A DNA stretch of 64,000 nucleotides, taken from assembly GCF_001611795.1 (NCBI RefSeq), contig NZ_CP015098.1:8742001-8806000 (forward strand). The letters run 5' to 3'. Below, piece after piece: positions 16,195 through 25,526 of this stretch. This stretch comes from Streptomyces qaidamensis (GTDB lineage Bacteria; Actinomycetota; Actinomycetes; Streptomycetales; Streptomycetaceae). The translations under genes and the position numbers were made by a program. The notes under the pieces were generated by a model. The model had not been told where the DNA came from. It worked only from the letters and a program-made list of their open reading frames with translations, and made no database searches. Numbering within the stretch: the first letter of the stretch is position 1; each line of letters opens with the position of its first letter.

Positions 16195-18294
16195 TCAGGT
16201 CCGGCGGTCGAGCAGCCCGGTCAGCACCCGGTCCGGGGTGAGCGGGAGCTCTCGGAGGCGGACGCCCGTGGCGTGGTGCACCGCGTTGCCGATCGCCGCG
16301 GCCGTCCCGACGATGCCGATCTCCCCGATCCCCTTGCTGCCCATGGGGTTGAGACGGGAATCCTTCTCGTCGAGCCAGTGCGCCTCGATCCCGGCGACGT
16401 CGGCGTGCACGGGCACGTGGTACGACGCCAGGTCCGACTCGGTGAAGTCGCCGAACGCGGCGTCCATGGTGCTGCCCTCGGTCAGCGCCATGCCCAGCCC
16501 CATCGTCATGCCGCCGACGAACTGTGAACGCGCCGTACGGGCGTTGAGGATGCGGCCCGCCGCGTACACCCCGAGGAGCCGGCCCACGCGGACCTCCCCG
16601 GTGACCGTGTCCACGGAGACCTCGGCGAAGTGCGCCCCGAAGGCGTGCCGCGCGAAGTCACTCTCGGCGTCCGCTGCTCCCGTCGTGTCGGCGCGGTGGT
16701 CGAGGCCCTGGCCGGGCAGCGGCCCCACGTGCCCGGCCAGCCGCCGGGCCAGTCCGGCGCAGGCGTCGTGCACCGCCCAGCCCCAGGAGGCGGTCCCGGA
16801 CGAGCTGCCGGCCAGCGGCGCAGACGGGAGTTCCGTGCTGCCGACCTCGATCCGCACCCGCTCCAGCGGCACCCCGAGGGCGTCGGCGCCGACCTGCGCG
16901 AGCACGGTCCGGGCGCCCGTCCCGATGTCGGTGGCGTTGATCCGCACCAGGAACGACCCGTCCGGCAGTGCGCGCGCCGTCGCCGTGGACGGGCCCACCA
17001 TGACGGGATACGTCGCCGCCGCCACACCCGTCCCCAGCAGCACGGGGCCTTCCCGGCGGACGCCCGGGCGGGGATCACGCCCGGCCCATCCGAAGCGCCG
17101 GGCGCCCTCACGCAGACAGTCGACCAGATGCCTGCTGCTGAACGGCCTGCCGCTGTCGGGCTCGACGTCCGGTTCGTTGCGGATGCGCAACTCGACCGGA
17201 TCCATGCCGAGTTCGGTGGCGAGTTCGTCCATGGCGGACTCCAGGGCGTACATGCCCGGCGCCTCGCCCGGCGCCCTCATCCACGACGGGGACGGCACGT
17301 CCAGCGCCGCGACCCGGTGCACCGTACGGCTGTGGGGCGCGGCGTACATCACCCGCGCGGGCACCGCCGCCTGCTCCACGAACTCCTTGATGCGGGAGGT
17401 GTGCGTGGTGACCTCGTGCGTGAGGGACGCGAGACGGCCGTCCGCATCGGCCCCGAGCCGCAGCCGGTGCAGGGTCGGCGCGCGGTGCCCGACGACGGCG
17501 GGCAGGAAGCGGCGGGGCAGCGCCACCGTCACCGGCCGCCCCGTCTCACGTGCCGCCATGGCCGCGAGCACCACGTCCGGACGCGGCGTGCCCTTGGACC
17601 CGAAGCCGCCGCCGACGTGCTCGGCGGTGACGACGATCCGCTCCTCGGGCAGGCCGAACAGCCCGGCTAGCACCGCCCGCACGGCACCGGTGCCCTGGCT
17701 GGAGGTGTGCACGGTGAGCCGGCCGTCCTCCCACCGGGCGGTGCTGGTGTGCGGCTCCATGGGGTGGTTGTGCAGCGGCGGCACCCGGTACGCGACGTCC
17801 ACCCGGGCATCCGCGGAACCGAACGCCCCGTCGGGGTCGCCCTGTTCACGGACGGCCGGATGACCGCCGTTGGCCTCTTCGGGCACGTACACACCCGGAT
17901 GCGAGGCCGTGAGGGTCGCGTCGTGCTCTTCGGCGTCGTAGGTGACGCGGACGGCGGCGGCACCGGCCCGGGCCGCCTCCAGGGTCTCCGCCACCACGAG
18001 GGCCACGAACCAGCCGCGGTGCGGCACCCGCGCGTTCTGCAGCAGGGCGAGTGTGGGATCGTCCGCTTCCGCGAGCCGCGGCGCGTTCTGGTGGGTGAGG
18101 ACGGCGAGGACTCCGGGCACGGCCAGGGCGGCCGCCGTGTCGACACCGGTCACCCGGCCCCGGGCCACACCCGCCGGCACCGGCCATGCCTGGGCCCGGC
18201 CGGGGGAGCGGAACTCGCCGGCGTAGCGGGCGGTGCCGCTGACCTTCGCCCGTCCCTCCCGGCGCTCGGCGGGGGCGCCCACACTGCCGGTCAT
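16195..18294 (-). CDS. molybdopterin-binding subunit of a xanthine dehydrogenase/aldehyde oxidase-type enzyme
   Basis: 699 aa, PaoC/YagR-like. It starts with the usual EGRAKV(S/T)G.A.YAGE domain and carries the molybdopterin motifs GGGFGSKG, MRAPGEAPG and DIGTGARTVLAQ. The C-terminal GSKGIGEIG contains the Glu that acts as general base in this superfamily. It oxidises an aldehyde or N-heterocycle using water, passing electrons to the iron-sulfur and FAD subunits encoded just upstream. The ATG at 18294 overlaps the FAD-subunit stop (ATGA). The substrate is unknown, and no molybdopterin-cytosine insertion chaperone is adjacent. Confidence 0.88.
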   Translation of the reverse strand: MTGSVGAPAERREGRAKVSGTARYAGEFRSPGRAQAWPVPAGVARGRVTGVDTAAALAVPGVLAVLTHQNAPRLAEADDPTLALLQNARVPHRGWFVALVVAETLEAARAGAAAVRVTYDAEEHDATLTASHPGVYVPEEANGGHPAVREQGDPDGAFGSADARVDVAYRVPPLHNHPMEPHTSTARWEDGRLTVHTSSQGTGAVRAVLAGLFGLPEERIVVTAEHVGGGFGSKGTPRPDVVLAAMAARETGRPVTVALPRRFLPAVVGHRAPTLHRLRLGADADGRLASLTHEVTTHTSRIKEFVEQAAVPARVMYAAPHSRTVHRVAALDVPSPSWMRAPGEAPGMYALESAMDELATELGMDPVELRIRNEPDVEPDSGRPFSSRHLVDCLREGARRFGWAGRDPRPGVRREGPVLLGTGVAAATYPVMVGPSTATARALPDGSFLVRINATDIGTGARTVLAQVGADALGVPLERVRIEVGSTELPSAPLAGSSSGTASWGWAVHDACAGLARRLAGHVGPLPGQGLDHRADTTGAADAESDFARHAFGAHFAEVSVDTVTGEVRVGRLLGVYAAGRILNARTARSQFVGGMTMGLGMALTEGSTMDAAFGDFTESDLASYHVPVHADVAGIEAHWLDEKDSRLNPMGSKGIGEIGIVGTAAAIGNAVHHATGVRLRELPLTPDRVLTGLLDRRT

Positions 18295-19295
18295 GAGGCC
18301 CTCCCGGTGAGCGCGGTGTCCGTGAGCCGGGACAGCACGTCCACGGCGAGGTTGCGGGCGAGCGGGACCTTGTAGGCGTTGTCCCGCAGCGGCTGCGCGG
18401 CGGCCAGTTCGAGACCGACGGCGTGCTCGAACGCGGCCCGGGTGGGAGCCGCGCCCAGCAGCGCCTCCTCCGCCCGCCGTGCGCGCCAGGGCCGGTGCGC
18501 CAGCGCCCCGAAGGCGAGCCCCGCGTGCCCGACCACACCGTCCTCCAGGCGCAGCACGACCGCGACGGACGCCAGGGCGAAGGCGTACGAGGCCCGGTCG
18601 CGGGCTTTGCGGTACGCCGACGGCAGCCCGGCCGCGACAGCCGGGAGCACCACGCCGGTGACCAGTTCGCCCGGACGGATCTCGGTGTCCTGCTCGGGCC
18701 GGTCCCCGGGCAGCCGGTGGAATTCCGCCGCCGCGACACTGCGGGCCCCCTCGGGTCCGACCAGCTCGACACGCCCGCCGAGGGCGGTGAGTGCCACCGC
18801 CATGTCCGAAGGGTGGGTGGCGATGCAGTGCGCGGAGTGCCCGAGCACCGCGTGGTCGCGGTGGACGCCGTCCCGCGCTCCGCAGCCGCTGCCCGGCTCG
18901 CGCTTGTTGCACGGCTTCGACAGGTCCTGGAAGTACGGGCACCGGGTGCGCTGGAGCAGGTTCCCGCCGGTCGTCGCCGCGTTGCGCAACTGCCCGGAGG
19001 CACCGGCGAGCACGGCCTGCGACAGCGCCGGATACCGGTCGCGGACGAGAGGGTGGGCGGCGAGGTCGCTGTTGCGGACCATCGCCCCGACGCGCAGCGC
19101 ACCTCCGGGCATTTCCTCGACCGTGTCCAGGGGCAGCCGGGTGACGTCGATCAGGGCGGCGGGGGCCTCGACGCCGAGCTTCATCAGGTCGACGAGGTTC
19201 GTGCCGCCCCCGAGGTACCGCGCTCCGGCGTGGGAGGCGTACGCGGAGGTCGCCTCCTCGACGCTGCCGGCGCGGACGTAGGCGAACTCCTTCAC
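18291..19295 (-). CDS. FAD-binding subunit of the molybdenum oxidoreductase
   Basis: 334 aa, PaoB/YagS-like. FAD-binding motifs AGARYLGGGTNLVDLM and ATTGGNLLQRTRC are clear. A Cys cluster follows (TRCPYF......PCNKREPGSGCGA), matching the extra [4Fe-4S] site known in PaoB-type subunits, so the enzyme is more like the periplasmic aldehyde oxidoreductase than a classical xanthine dehydrogenase. Its GTG start at 19295 overlaps the iron-sulfur subunit stop (GTGA), and its stop overlaps the next gene. No signal peptide is seen here. Confidence 0.88.
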   Translation of the reverse strand: MKEFAYVRAGSVEEATSAYASHAGARYLGGGTNLVDLMKLGVEAPAALIDVTRLPLDTVEEMPGGALRVGAMVRNSDLAAHPLVRDRYPALSQAVLAGASGQLRNAATTGGNLLQRTRCPYFQDLSKPCNKREPGSGCGARDGVHRDHAVLGHSAHCIATHPSDMAVALTALGGRVELVGPEGARSVAAAEFHRLPGDRPEQDTEIRPGELVTGVVLPAVAAGLPSAYRKARDRASYAFALASVAVVLRLEDGVVGHAGLAFGALAHRPWRARRAEEALLGAAPTRAAFEHAVGLELAAAQPLRDNAYKVPLARNLAVDVLSRLTDTALTGRAS

Positions 19296-19822
19296 GGGAT
19301 CACGTCCTCCACGGCCTCGGCGATACGCGGATACGCACCGCACCGGCACAGGTTGCCGCTCAGCCGTTCCCGGATCTCCTCCCGGTCCAGCGGCACCGGC
19401 TCGCCCGAGGGCGCCGCCGGGTCGGTGACGTGCGAGGGGTGGCCGGCCGCGGCCTCGGCGAGCACACCGGCAGCGGAGCAGATCTGGCCCGGGGTGCAGT
19501 AGCCGCACTGGAACGCGTCGCGTTCCAGGAAGGCTTGTTGCAGGGGATGCGGTTCCTCCCCGTCCCCGGAGAGACCCTCGACGGTGGTGACCTCGCAGCC
19601 GTCCAGCGCGACCGCGAACAGCAGACAGCTGTTGACGCGCCGCCCGTCGACCAGGACCGTGCAGGCTCCGCACTGGCCGTGGTCACAACCCTTCTTGGCG
19701 CCCGTGAGGTCGAGGTCCTCCCGCAGGAGGTCCAGCAGAACCCGGCGGTGGTCGACGATGAGGGTGTGGGGTTTGCCGTTGACGCGGAGCGTGGTCTGCG
19801 AGTGGTGCTGGAGGTTGCCCAT
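19292..19822 (-). CDS. 2Fe-2S subunit of the molybdenum oxidoreductase
   Basis: 176 aa. The plant-type ferredoxin cluster is visible as GCDHGQCGACTVL plus the later Cys in NSCLLFA; the second cluster as FQCGYCTPGQIC and GNLCRCGAYPRI. First gene of a tightly coupled three-gene operon (iron-sulfur, FAD, molybdopterin). Unlike PaoA/YagT there is no twin-arginine signal at the annotated start (MGNLQHHSQ), so the complex is predicted to be cytosolic. Confidence 0.88.
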   Translation of the reverse strand: MGNLQHHSQTTLRVNGKPHTLIVDHRRVLLDLLREDLDLTGAKKGCDHGQCGACTVLVDGRRVNSCLLFAVALDGCEVTTVEGLSGDGEEPHPLQQAFLERDAFQCGYCTPGQICSAAGVLAEAAAGHPSHVTDPAAPSGEPVPLDREEIRERLSGNLCRCGAYPRIAEAVEDVIP

Positions 19823-19934
19823 GTCGTGGAGGACCTTCCCGGGCGGGCCGTGGTGCCGTACGGACCGCGTATCCAGGAGGGCACGGCTGACACCTGCGCC
19901 CCACGAGGAGGATGCTCCTCCCGCCCCCGCGCCC

Positions 19935-21080
19935 CTACTGCTCCGACGTCACGCGCTGGGCGGCGGCCCCTTCATCGGCGGGCGCGGTCGCGGGACGCTT
20001 GACCTTGAAGCGCTCGAACGTCCGTGTGAGCTGCTGGAGCGGGGACGCGGCCGGCGGATCGGACGGCTGGGGTCTGGCGGGAGCGGTCCCGGCGGACTCC
20101 TGGTAGGCGGCCAGGGCCTCGTGGGCGCTTTCGGCCGCCTCCCGGTACAGGTCACGGGACTTCGTCATCGCCTCCAGCGCCTCGGCGTACATGGCCACCA
20201 GACCGCGCTGGCGCTCCAGCTCCTCCTGGAGCGTCAGCAGGTGCCAGTTCTCGCGCAGCGCGGTGAGGGCGTCCTCGGCGCCGTCGGGCAGGGGCCTCGG
20301 GAGCGCGGCGAACCGCGTCACCGCGTCGACGAGGTCGGCCGGCTCCGAACCGTCGAGGAACACCGCGCGCACGGAGAAGTCCTGGGCGTCGTAGCCCTCC
20401 GGCGCGGGGGCGCCCGGCAGCACCACCGCTCCACCGCGCGGCACCTGGACGCCGGAGTCCCGCAGGGCCCAGTTCAGGCCGCGCAGCTGCTGCGGGGCGG
20501 CGTGATGCTCCACCACACGGGGCCGCAGGCCCGGCGGCAGCCACTGCGCCAGTGGCGTGCGCCCCCGGTCGTCGGTGCTCATCGCCTCGTGGACGACCAC
20601 GTGGATGTGCCATCCGCCGTGCACCGCGTTCCTCAGCAGGCGGCGGATCTCCTTGTCGTCCTTCGGCAGCGGGTTGATCTCACCCGGGACCAGGCGCGTC
20701 GAGGCGTCCTGGTCCCAGGCCGTGTCCGGCTCCTGCGGCCAGAACAGGCCGGTGGGGGAGGGCCACGCGTGGTCCCACGGCTGCTCGGCCTCGGCGACCA
20801 GCATCCACTCCTGCCCGGCGTCTTCGCCGACGCCGGGTTTCAGGCTCAGCCGGGCCCGCACGGTCACGTCGTCGCCGACCCGCCAGCGGGCCTCGAAGAC
20901 CCGCTCCGCCGGACCGGTCTCGTCTTCGGGCAACTCCAGAAAGTCGTCGATGGCCTGACTGTCCTTGCGCTGCTGCAGCGAGCGCCGGAGTACGTCTTCC
21001 GCGTCACCCGGGGCGTGGCGGCCGCGCGCCGGCCACACCGTGGCGGGAGTCATGGGGCGGACGGTGAGGGAGGTCTGCAT
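19935..21080 (-). CDS. uncharacterised actinobacterial protein with C-terminal coiled coil
   Basis: 381 aa from the ATG at 21080 (MQTSLTVRPMTPATVWP); the ribosome site is weak and the frame is open upstream. Residues 50-150 resemble a beta-rich domain (ERVFEARWRVGDDVTVRARL), residues 180-260 are mixed, and residues 285-345 form an amphipathic helical stretch (LRENWHLLTLQEELERQRG) likely to be a coiled coil. There is no membrane segment or known catalytic motif. It is upstream of the molybdenum operon by 112 bp in the same direction. Function unknown. Confidence 0.6.
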   Translation of the reverse strand: MQTSLTVRPMTPATVWPARGRHAPGDAEDVLRRSLQQRKDSQAIDDFLELPEDETGPAERVFEARWRVGDDVTVRARLSLKPGVGEDAGQEWMLVAEAEQPWDHAWPSPTGLFWPQEPDTAWDQDASTRLVPGEINPLPKDDKEIRRLLRNAVHGGWHIHVVVHEAMSTDDRGRTPLAQWLPPGLRPRVVEHHAAPQQLRGLNWALRDSGVQVPRGGAVVLPGAPAPEGYDAQDFSVRAVFLDGSEPADLVDAVTRFAALPRPLPDGAEDALTALRENWHLLTLQEELERQRGLVAMYAEALEAMTKSRDLYREAAESAHEALAAYQESAGTAPARPQPSDPPAASPLQQLTRTFERFKVKRPATAPADEGAAAQRVTSEQ

Positions 21081-21641
21081 GGGTCCATCTGTGAGCGGGG
21101 GTACGTGCGGCTGCCAGTATCGTCGCCGCAGGCCGACAGGTGCTACCCGGGGTCGCACCCGGTCGCCTGCGCCGGTGAGGTACGTGTCCACGAGCCTTCA
21201 CCTCCCGGGTCGGCCGCGGCGTGCGCCGTCGGTCATGCGCACCGCCTACCCGTGTCGGCCGCTGCCATGTGACGCACGGGCGGCTGTGTGAGGCGACCGC
21301 CCGGCGCGATGGGGCACCGGGCAGCGCGATCCGGCACCCGGCGGCGCTCCGGAGTGGCGCCGGATGCACGGGATGTGCGCCATGCGCGCGGGGTGTGCGC
21401 GCCGCGCGCGTATCGGGAGAGCTCACGCGTGGACCCTCCGCCGCGCGGTCCCGACAATGGTGCGCACGAGCAGGGCCCGCCCACCATCCGCATCGGGGCG
21501 GGTCCTGCTCGCTTCGCCCCGCGCAGGGCGCCCGTTCAGCGCTCCCGGTCACCGGCGGGGTGCGCCGCCTCAAGCCCGGTCGCCGCCCAACCGGCGAGGA
21601 ACTTCAGCCGCTCCTCGTACGCGGTGCCCGGCTCGGCCGTG
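21081..21641. other. gene-poor stretch with one strong hairpin
   Basis: No convincing gene. The open frames here are GC-driven. A 15-bp imperfect stem (GAGCAGGGCCCGCCC at 21468-21482 pairing with 21496-21510, one mismatch) is a likely terminator. On the minus strand 21536-21640 reads a short peptide ending LKFLAGWAATGLEAAHP that may be a relic. Confidence 0.5.
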
Positions 21642-21780
21642 TCACCCCGCTGTCGAACAGGGGGCGAACAGGGCGCGGGCGAGGGCGTTGGTGGCCACCA
21701 TGTCCAGACGGCCGTGGATGACGAACGCCGCGGACAGGGTCACCGAGTCGAGCAGCCACCGGAGGAGGGCGGGACCTCGA
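21642..21780 (-). pseudogene. remnant of an MmyB-type regulator (ligand-binding part)
   Basis: The minus strand reads LLRWLLDSVTLSAAFVIHGR and then LDMVATNALARALFAP before a TGA. The pattern LLD..T..(P/A)AFV..(R/G)(R/G)LD..A.N.LARAL is the start of the MmyB-like ligand-binding domain of Streptomyces XRE-type regulators. The helix-turn-helix is absent upstream and the rest of the domain is lost, so this is a fragment. Confidence 0.5.
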
Positions 21781-21929
21781 GGGCTTGCGGCGGCGCCGGG
21801 TCACGCAGGGGCGCCGAGGCCTCCGGTCACCCACTGGGGGCTCCGCAGGCCTGACCAGGCGCGGGCCGGGTACACGGTCCGGGCACGAGATGGTGTGTGG
21901 CCGGAGGAGAGGGGACCGGGGGAGTGTCG

Positions 21930-22367
<438 letters not shown>

Positions 22368-22379
22368 AGGAGAAGCGTC

Positions 22380-22742
22380 GTGTACCTGGCACGAGGGTCG
22401 AGTGACGACCCCTACCTATGGCTCTGGGTCCTGGGCGCGGTCGCGCTGTACGCACTGATCAGCTACGGACTTGCGTACCGCGCCCGCGCCCGGCGCGGTT
22501 CCGCGCATCCGGCTCATGACGCCCTGCACGACCTCAAGGACCGGGAGGACCCCCAGCCTCCCGAGAACCGCTTCGTCAGCCGCCTGATCATGCTGTCCGG
22601 AGCGGGGCTCACCGGTCTCGTCGCCTACCTGACCGGCGGCGCCGTGCGGGTCCTGACGGTCGCGCTCACCGCGGTGGCCGCGGTGAGCGTCTGGGCGTAC
22701 TACGACCACCGCACGGAAACGCGCGCGGCAGCCCGGCGATGA
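22380..22742 (+). CDS. small membrane protein, unknown function
   Basis: 120 aa from a GTG at 22380 with GAAGGAGAAG upstream. Three hydrophobic segments: YLWLWVLGAVALYALISYGL, LIMLSGAGLTGLVAYLTGG, and VLTVALTAVAAVSVWAYY. A charged cytosolic loop (HDLKDREDPQPPENRF) lies between the first two. Only 12 bp separate it from the ATPase gene, suggesting an operon. Not recognised. Confidence 0.65.
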   Translation: MYLARGSSDDPYLWLWVLGAVALYALISYGLAYRARARRGSAHPAHDALHDLKDREDPQPPENRFVSRLIMLSGAGLTGLVAYLTGGAVRVLTVALTAVAAVSVWAYYDHRTETRAAARR

Positions 22743-22748
22743 CGCGAG

Positions 22749-22785
22749 CCCGGGGCCCCCTCCCACCTGCGGCAGGGGGCCCGGG
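22749..22785. terminator. bidirectional terminator hairpin
   Basis: CCCGGGGCCCCCT (22749-22761) pairs with AGGGGGCCCGGG (22774-22785) with one bulged G. It sits between the membrane protein stop and the convergent PPK2 stop. Confidence 0.75.
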
Positions 22786-22789
22786 AGCG

Positions 22790-23746
22790 TCAGTCGTTCT
22801 CGGGGTGCGTGCCGGGTCCGTGGACGCCGGGCGACAGCGGGGTGGGTGACAGCGCCGCATCCTCCTCGCCCGGTTCCAGCAGGGTGTCGGCGGCGCCGAC
22901 GATGAGGGGATCGGGTGTGCCGACCGCTTGCCGGTCCTTGCTTGCGTAGTCCACGCGCGACAGCAGACTGCGCATGGTCTCCAGCCGGGCGCGCCGCTTG
23001 TCGTTGCTCTTGACGACGGTCCAGGGGGCATGGGCGGTGTCGGTGGCCCGGAACATGTCCACCTTCGCCTCGGTGTACTCGTCCCAGAGGTCCAGGGAGG
23101 CCAGGTCCGTGGGGGAGAGCTTCCACTGGCGCACCGGGTCGACCTGCCGGATCGCGAAGCGCGTGCGCTGCTCGGAGCGCGACACGGAGAACCAGAACTT
23201 CACCAGCAGGACGCCGTCGTCCACCAGCATCCGTTCGAAGTCCGGGCACTGGTCGAGGAACAGCTCGTACGCGTCCTTGGAGCAGTAGCCCATCACACGT
23301 TCCACGCCGGCCCGGTTGTACCAGGAGCGGTCGAAGAAGACGATCTCCCCGGCCGTCGGCAGATGCGCGATGTACCGCTGGAAGTACCACTGGCCCACCT
23401 CGCGCTCGGTGGGCTTGTCCAGGGCGACCACGCGCGCGCCGCGCGGGTTGAGCCGCTCGATGAGTCGCTGGATCGTGCCGCCCTTGCCCGCCGCGTCACG
23501 CCCCTCGCACACGACGACCACGCGGGCACCGGTGTCCTTCACCCACCGCTGCAGCTTGAGCAGCTCTATCTGCAGGATGCGCTTGGTCCGCTCGTACTCC
23601 TTGCGGCTCACCTTGCGGTCGTAGGGATAGTTCTCCCGCCACGTCCGGATGGGGCGTCCGTCGCGGTCCAGCACGATCGGCTGCTCTCTTCTGCTGCTGT
23701 CCACGGTCAGCCCGTCCAGCAGCTTGTCCCCGTCTTCGGCGCTCAT
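22790..23746 (-). CDS. ppk2: polyphosphate kinase 2
   Basis: 318 aa. Walker A is EGRDAAGKGG (residues 81-90), followed by the PPK2 motifs LDKPTEREVGQWYFQRY, Walker B region IVFFDRSWYNRAGVERVMGY, and KFWFS.S..EQ..RF. These identify a class I PPK2, which uses inorganic polyphosphate to phosphorylate nucleoside diphosphates, or the reverse. The ATG at 23746 follows GGGGAG at good distance; the GTG directly before it is less likely. It stands alone and is probably monocistronic. Confidence 0.92.
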   Translation of the reverse strand: MSAEDGDKLLDGLTVDSSRREQPIVLDRDGRPIRTWRENYPYDRKVSRKEYERTKRILQIELLKLQRWVKDTGARVVVVCEGRDAAGKGGTIQRLIERLNPRGARVVALDKPTEREVGQWYFQRYIAHLPTAGEIVFFDRSWYNRAGVERVMGYCSKDAYELFLDQCPDFERMLVDDGVLLVKFWFSVSRSEQRTRFAIRQVDPVRQWKLSPTDLASLDLWDEYTEAKVDMFRATDTAHAPWTVVKSNDKRRARLETMRSLLSRVDYASKDRQAVGTPDPLIVGAADTLLEPGEEDAALSPTPLSPGVHGPGTHPEND

Positions 23747-23962
23747 CACTCGACTCCCCGTTCGGCTCGCACCCGCAGGTCAACGCAGACACGGGTGCCC
23801 CGCCTGGCCCCTCCCATGTGAGCTCCCGGCCGGACGCCGGTGCCGCGCTGTCGTGGGCGGCGTAGCCTCCTACCGGTTGCCGTCCCGCTCGTACCGCGTG
23901 ACGAGCCGACTGCGCTGCCGCACGGCCCTTTGTGGAAGACCAGTTATCGGCGAAAGGACCCG

Positions 23963-25510
23963 ATGAGGGTGTCGAGCATGCCCCGCACCAGCTCCCCCGT
24001 CACCAACCCCGTGATCCCCGGCTTCCATCCGGATCCGAGCATCTGCCGGGCCGGCGAGGACTACTACCTCGCGTGCTCCAGCTTCGAGTACTTCCCCGGC
24101 GTACCGATATTCCACAGCCGGGATCTGGTGCACTGGACCCAGATCGGCAACGCGCTCGACCGGCCGGGCCAGCTGCGCCTGCCGCCCGGCACACGCTCCT
24201 CCGGCGGCATCTACGCCCCGACCCTGCGCCATCACGACGGGCGTTTCTGGCTGATCGTCACGAACGTGAGCGGCGACGGAAACCTGCTGTTCACGACCAC
24301 CGACCCGGCCGGACCCTGGTCCGACCCGATCCCGCTGCCCGGCGTGCACGGCATCGACCCCGACCTGGCCTGGGACGACGACGGCACCTGCTGGTGCACC
24401 ACCGCCGGAGTCGGGCAGATCCGCATCGATCCCCACACGGGAGAGACATTCGGCGAACGGCGACCTCTCTGGTCCGGCGCCCCCGGCGCCAAGGCACCCG
24501 AAGCACCGCACCTGTACCACATCGGCGACTACTGGTACCTGCTCATCGCCGAGGGCGGCACCGAGCGGTGCCACGGCGTCTCGATCGCCCGCGGCCGCAC
24601 CCCGCAGGGCCCCTTCGAGCCCTGCCCCGCCAACCCGATCCTGACCCACCGGGGCACCGACCACCCCATCCAGAACACCGGCCACGCCGACCTGGTGGAG
24701 GGGCCGGACGGCTCGTGGTGGATGGTCCTGCTCGGCGTCCGGCCGCACGGTGGCACGCCCGGCTGGCACGTACTGGGCCGCGAGACCTTCCTGGTGCCGG
24801 TGACCTGGTCCGAGGGCTGGCCGGTCGTCGGCGAGCTGTCCACCGTCCTGGCCCCGCCCCCGTGGCCGCTGCGGGAGCCCGCGGCCCCGCCGGTCCGGGA
24901 CGACTTCGACTCCGGCGAACTCGCCCCCGCCTGGATCTCGCTGCGCTCGCGGCCCGCGGAGAACTGCACCACGAAGGAACGGGCCGGCTGGCTGAGCCTC
25001 CGCGCGGCGGGCGAGTCGCTCGACGACCCCGAGGTCAGCTTCGTGGGCCGTCGCCAGCAGCATGTGTCGTGCCGCGCGCGGGTCCTGGTGGACCCGGCGG
25101 AGGGGCGCGGAGGCCTGGCCGTCCGCCTCGACGAGGAGCACCACTACGAGATCGAGGTGACGCCGGGCGAGGTGCGGGTCCTGACGCGCGTCGGCCCGTT
25201 CCGCGCACAGGTGGCGTCCCGTGCGACGGCCGCCGGCCCGGTGGTGCTGAGGATCGGGACGGCGGTCACCGGTCAGGTCAGTGACGCACGCCAGGGGCCG
25301 GACACCATCTCCCTCGGCATCGAGGACCCGCAGGGCGCCTTCACCGAACTCGCCGCGCTCGACGGCAGGTATCTGTCCACCGAGGTCGCCGGCGGCTTCA
25401 CCGGTCGCGTCATCGGCATGTACGCCGCTGCGGGCACCGTTCACTTCGACTGGTTCGACTACGAACCGACCGGCCCCGATGGGCCGGGCCGGGCGGGCTC
25501 CGCGGACTGA
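23963..25510 (+). CDS. glycoside hydrolase family 43 (xylosidase/arabinofuranosidase type)
   Basis: 515 aa, no signal peptide, so intracellular. The five-bladed propeller starts NPVIPGFHPDPSICRAG, whose Asp in HPDPS is the usual catalytic base; GIDPDLAWDDDG supplies the pKa-modulating Asp, and APEAPHLYHIGDYWYL the general acid Glu. The second half (DDF.....LAPAWISLRSRP onward) is the beta-sandwich of GH43 beta-xylosidases. A GAAAGGA site precedes the ATG. It probably trims imported arabinoxylan oligosaccharides; the exact sugar is not deducible. No transporter genes are adjacent. Confidence 0.9.
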   Translation: MRVSSMPRTSSPVTNPVIPGFHPDPSICRAGEDYYLACSSFEYFPGVPIFHSRDLVHWTQIGNALDRPGQLRLPPGTRSSGGIYAPTLRHHDGRFWLIVTNVSGDGNLLFTTTDPAGPWSDPIPLPGVHGIDPDLAWDDDGTCWCTTAGVGQIRIDPHTGETFGERRPLWSGAPGAKAPEAPHLYHIGDYWYLLIAEGGTERCHGVSIARGRTPQGPFEPCPANPILTHRGTDHPIQNTGHADLVEGPDGSWWMVLLGVRPHGGTPGWHVLGRETFLVPVTWSEGWPVVGELSTVLAPPPWPLREPAAPPVRDDFDSGELAPAWISLRSRPAENCTTKERAGWLSLRAAGESLDDPEVSFVGRRQQHVSCRARVLVDPAEGRGGLAVRLDEEHHYEIEVTPGEVRVLTRVGPFRAQVASRATAAGPVVLRIGTAVTGQVSDARQGPDTISLGIEDPQGAFTELAALDGRYLSTEVAGGFTGRVIGMYAAAGTVHFDWFDYEPTGPDGPGRAGSAD

Positions 25511-25526
25511 GGACGGGCCCGGCCGC

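Noticed and set aside
20965..21560. Short GC-rich frames upstream of the uncharacterised protein gene as genes
   Set aside because: Arg/Ala/Pro-rich translations in several overlapping frames without ribosome sites or recognisable motifs.
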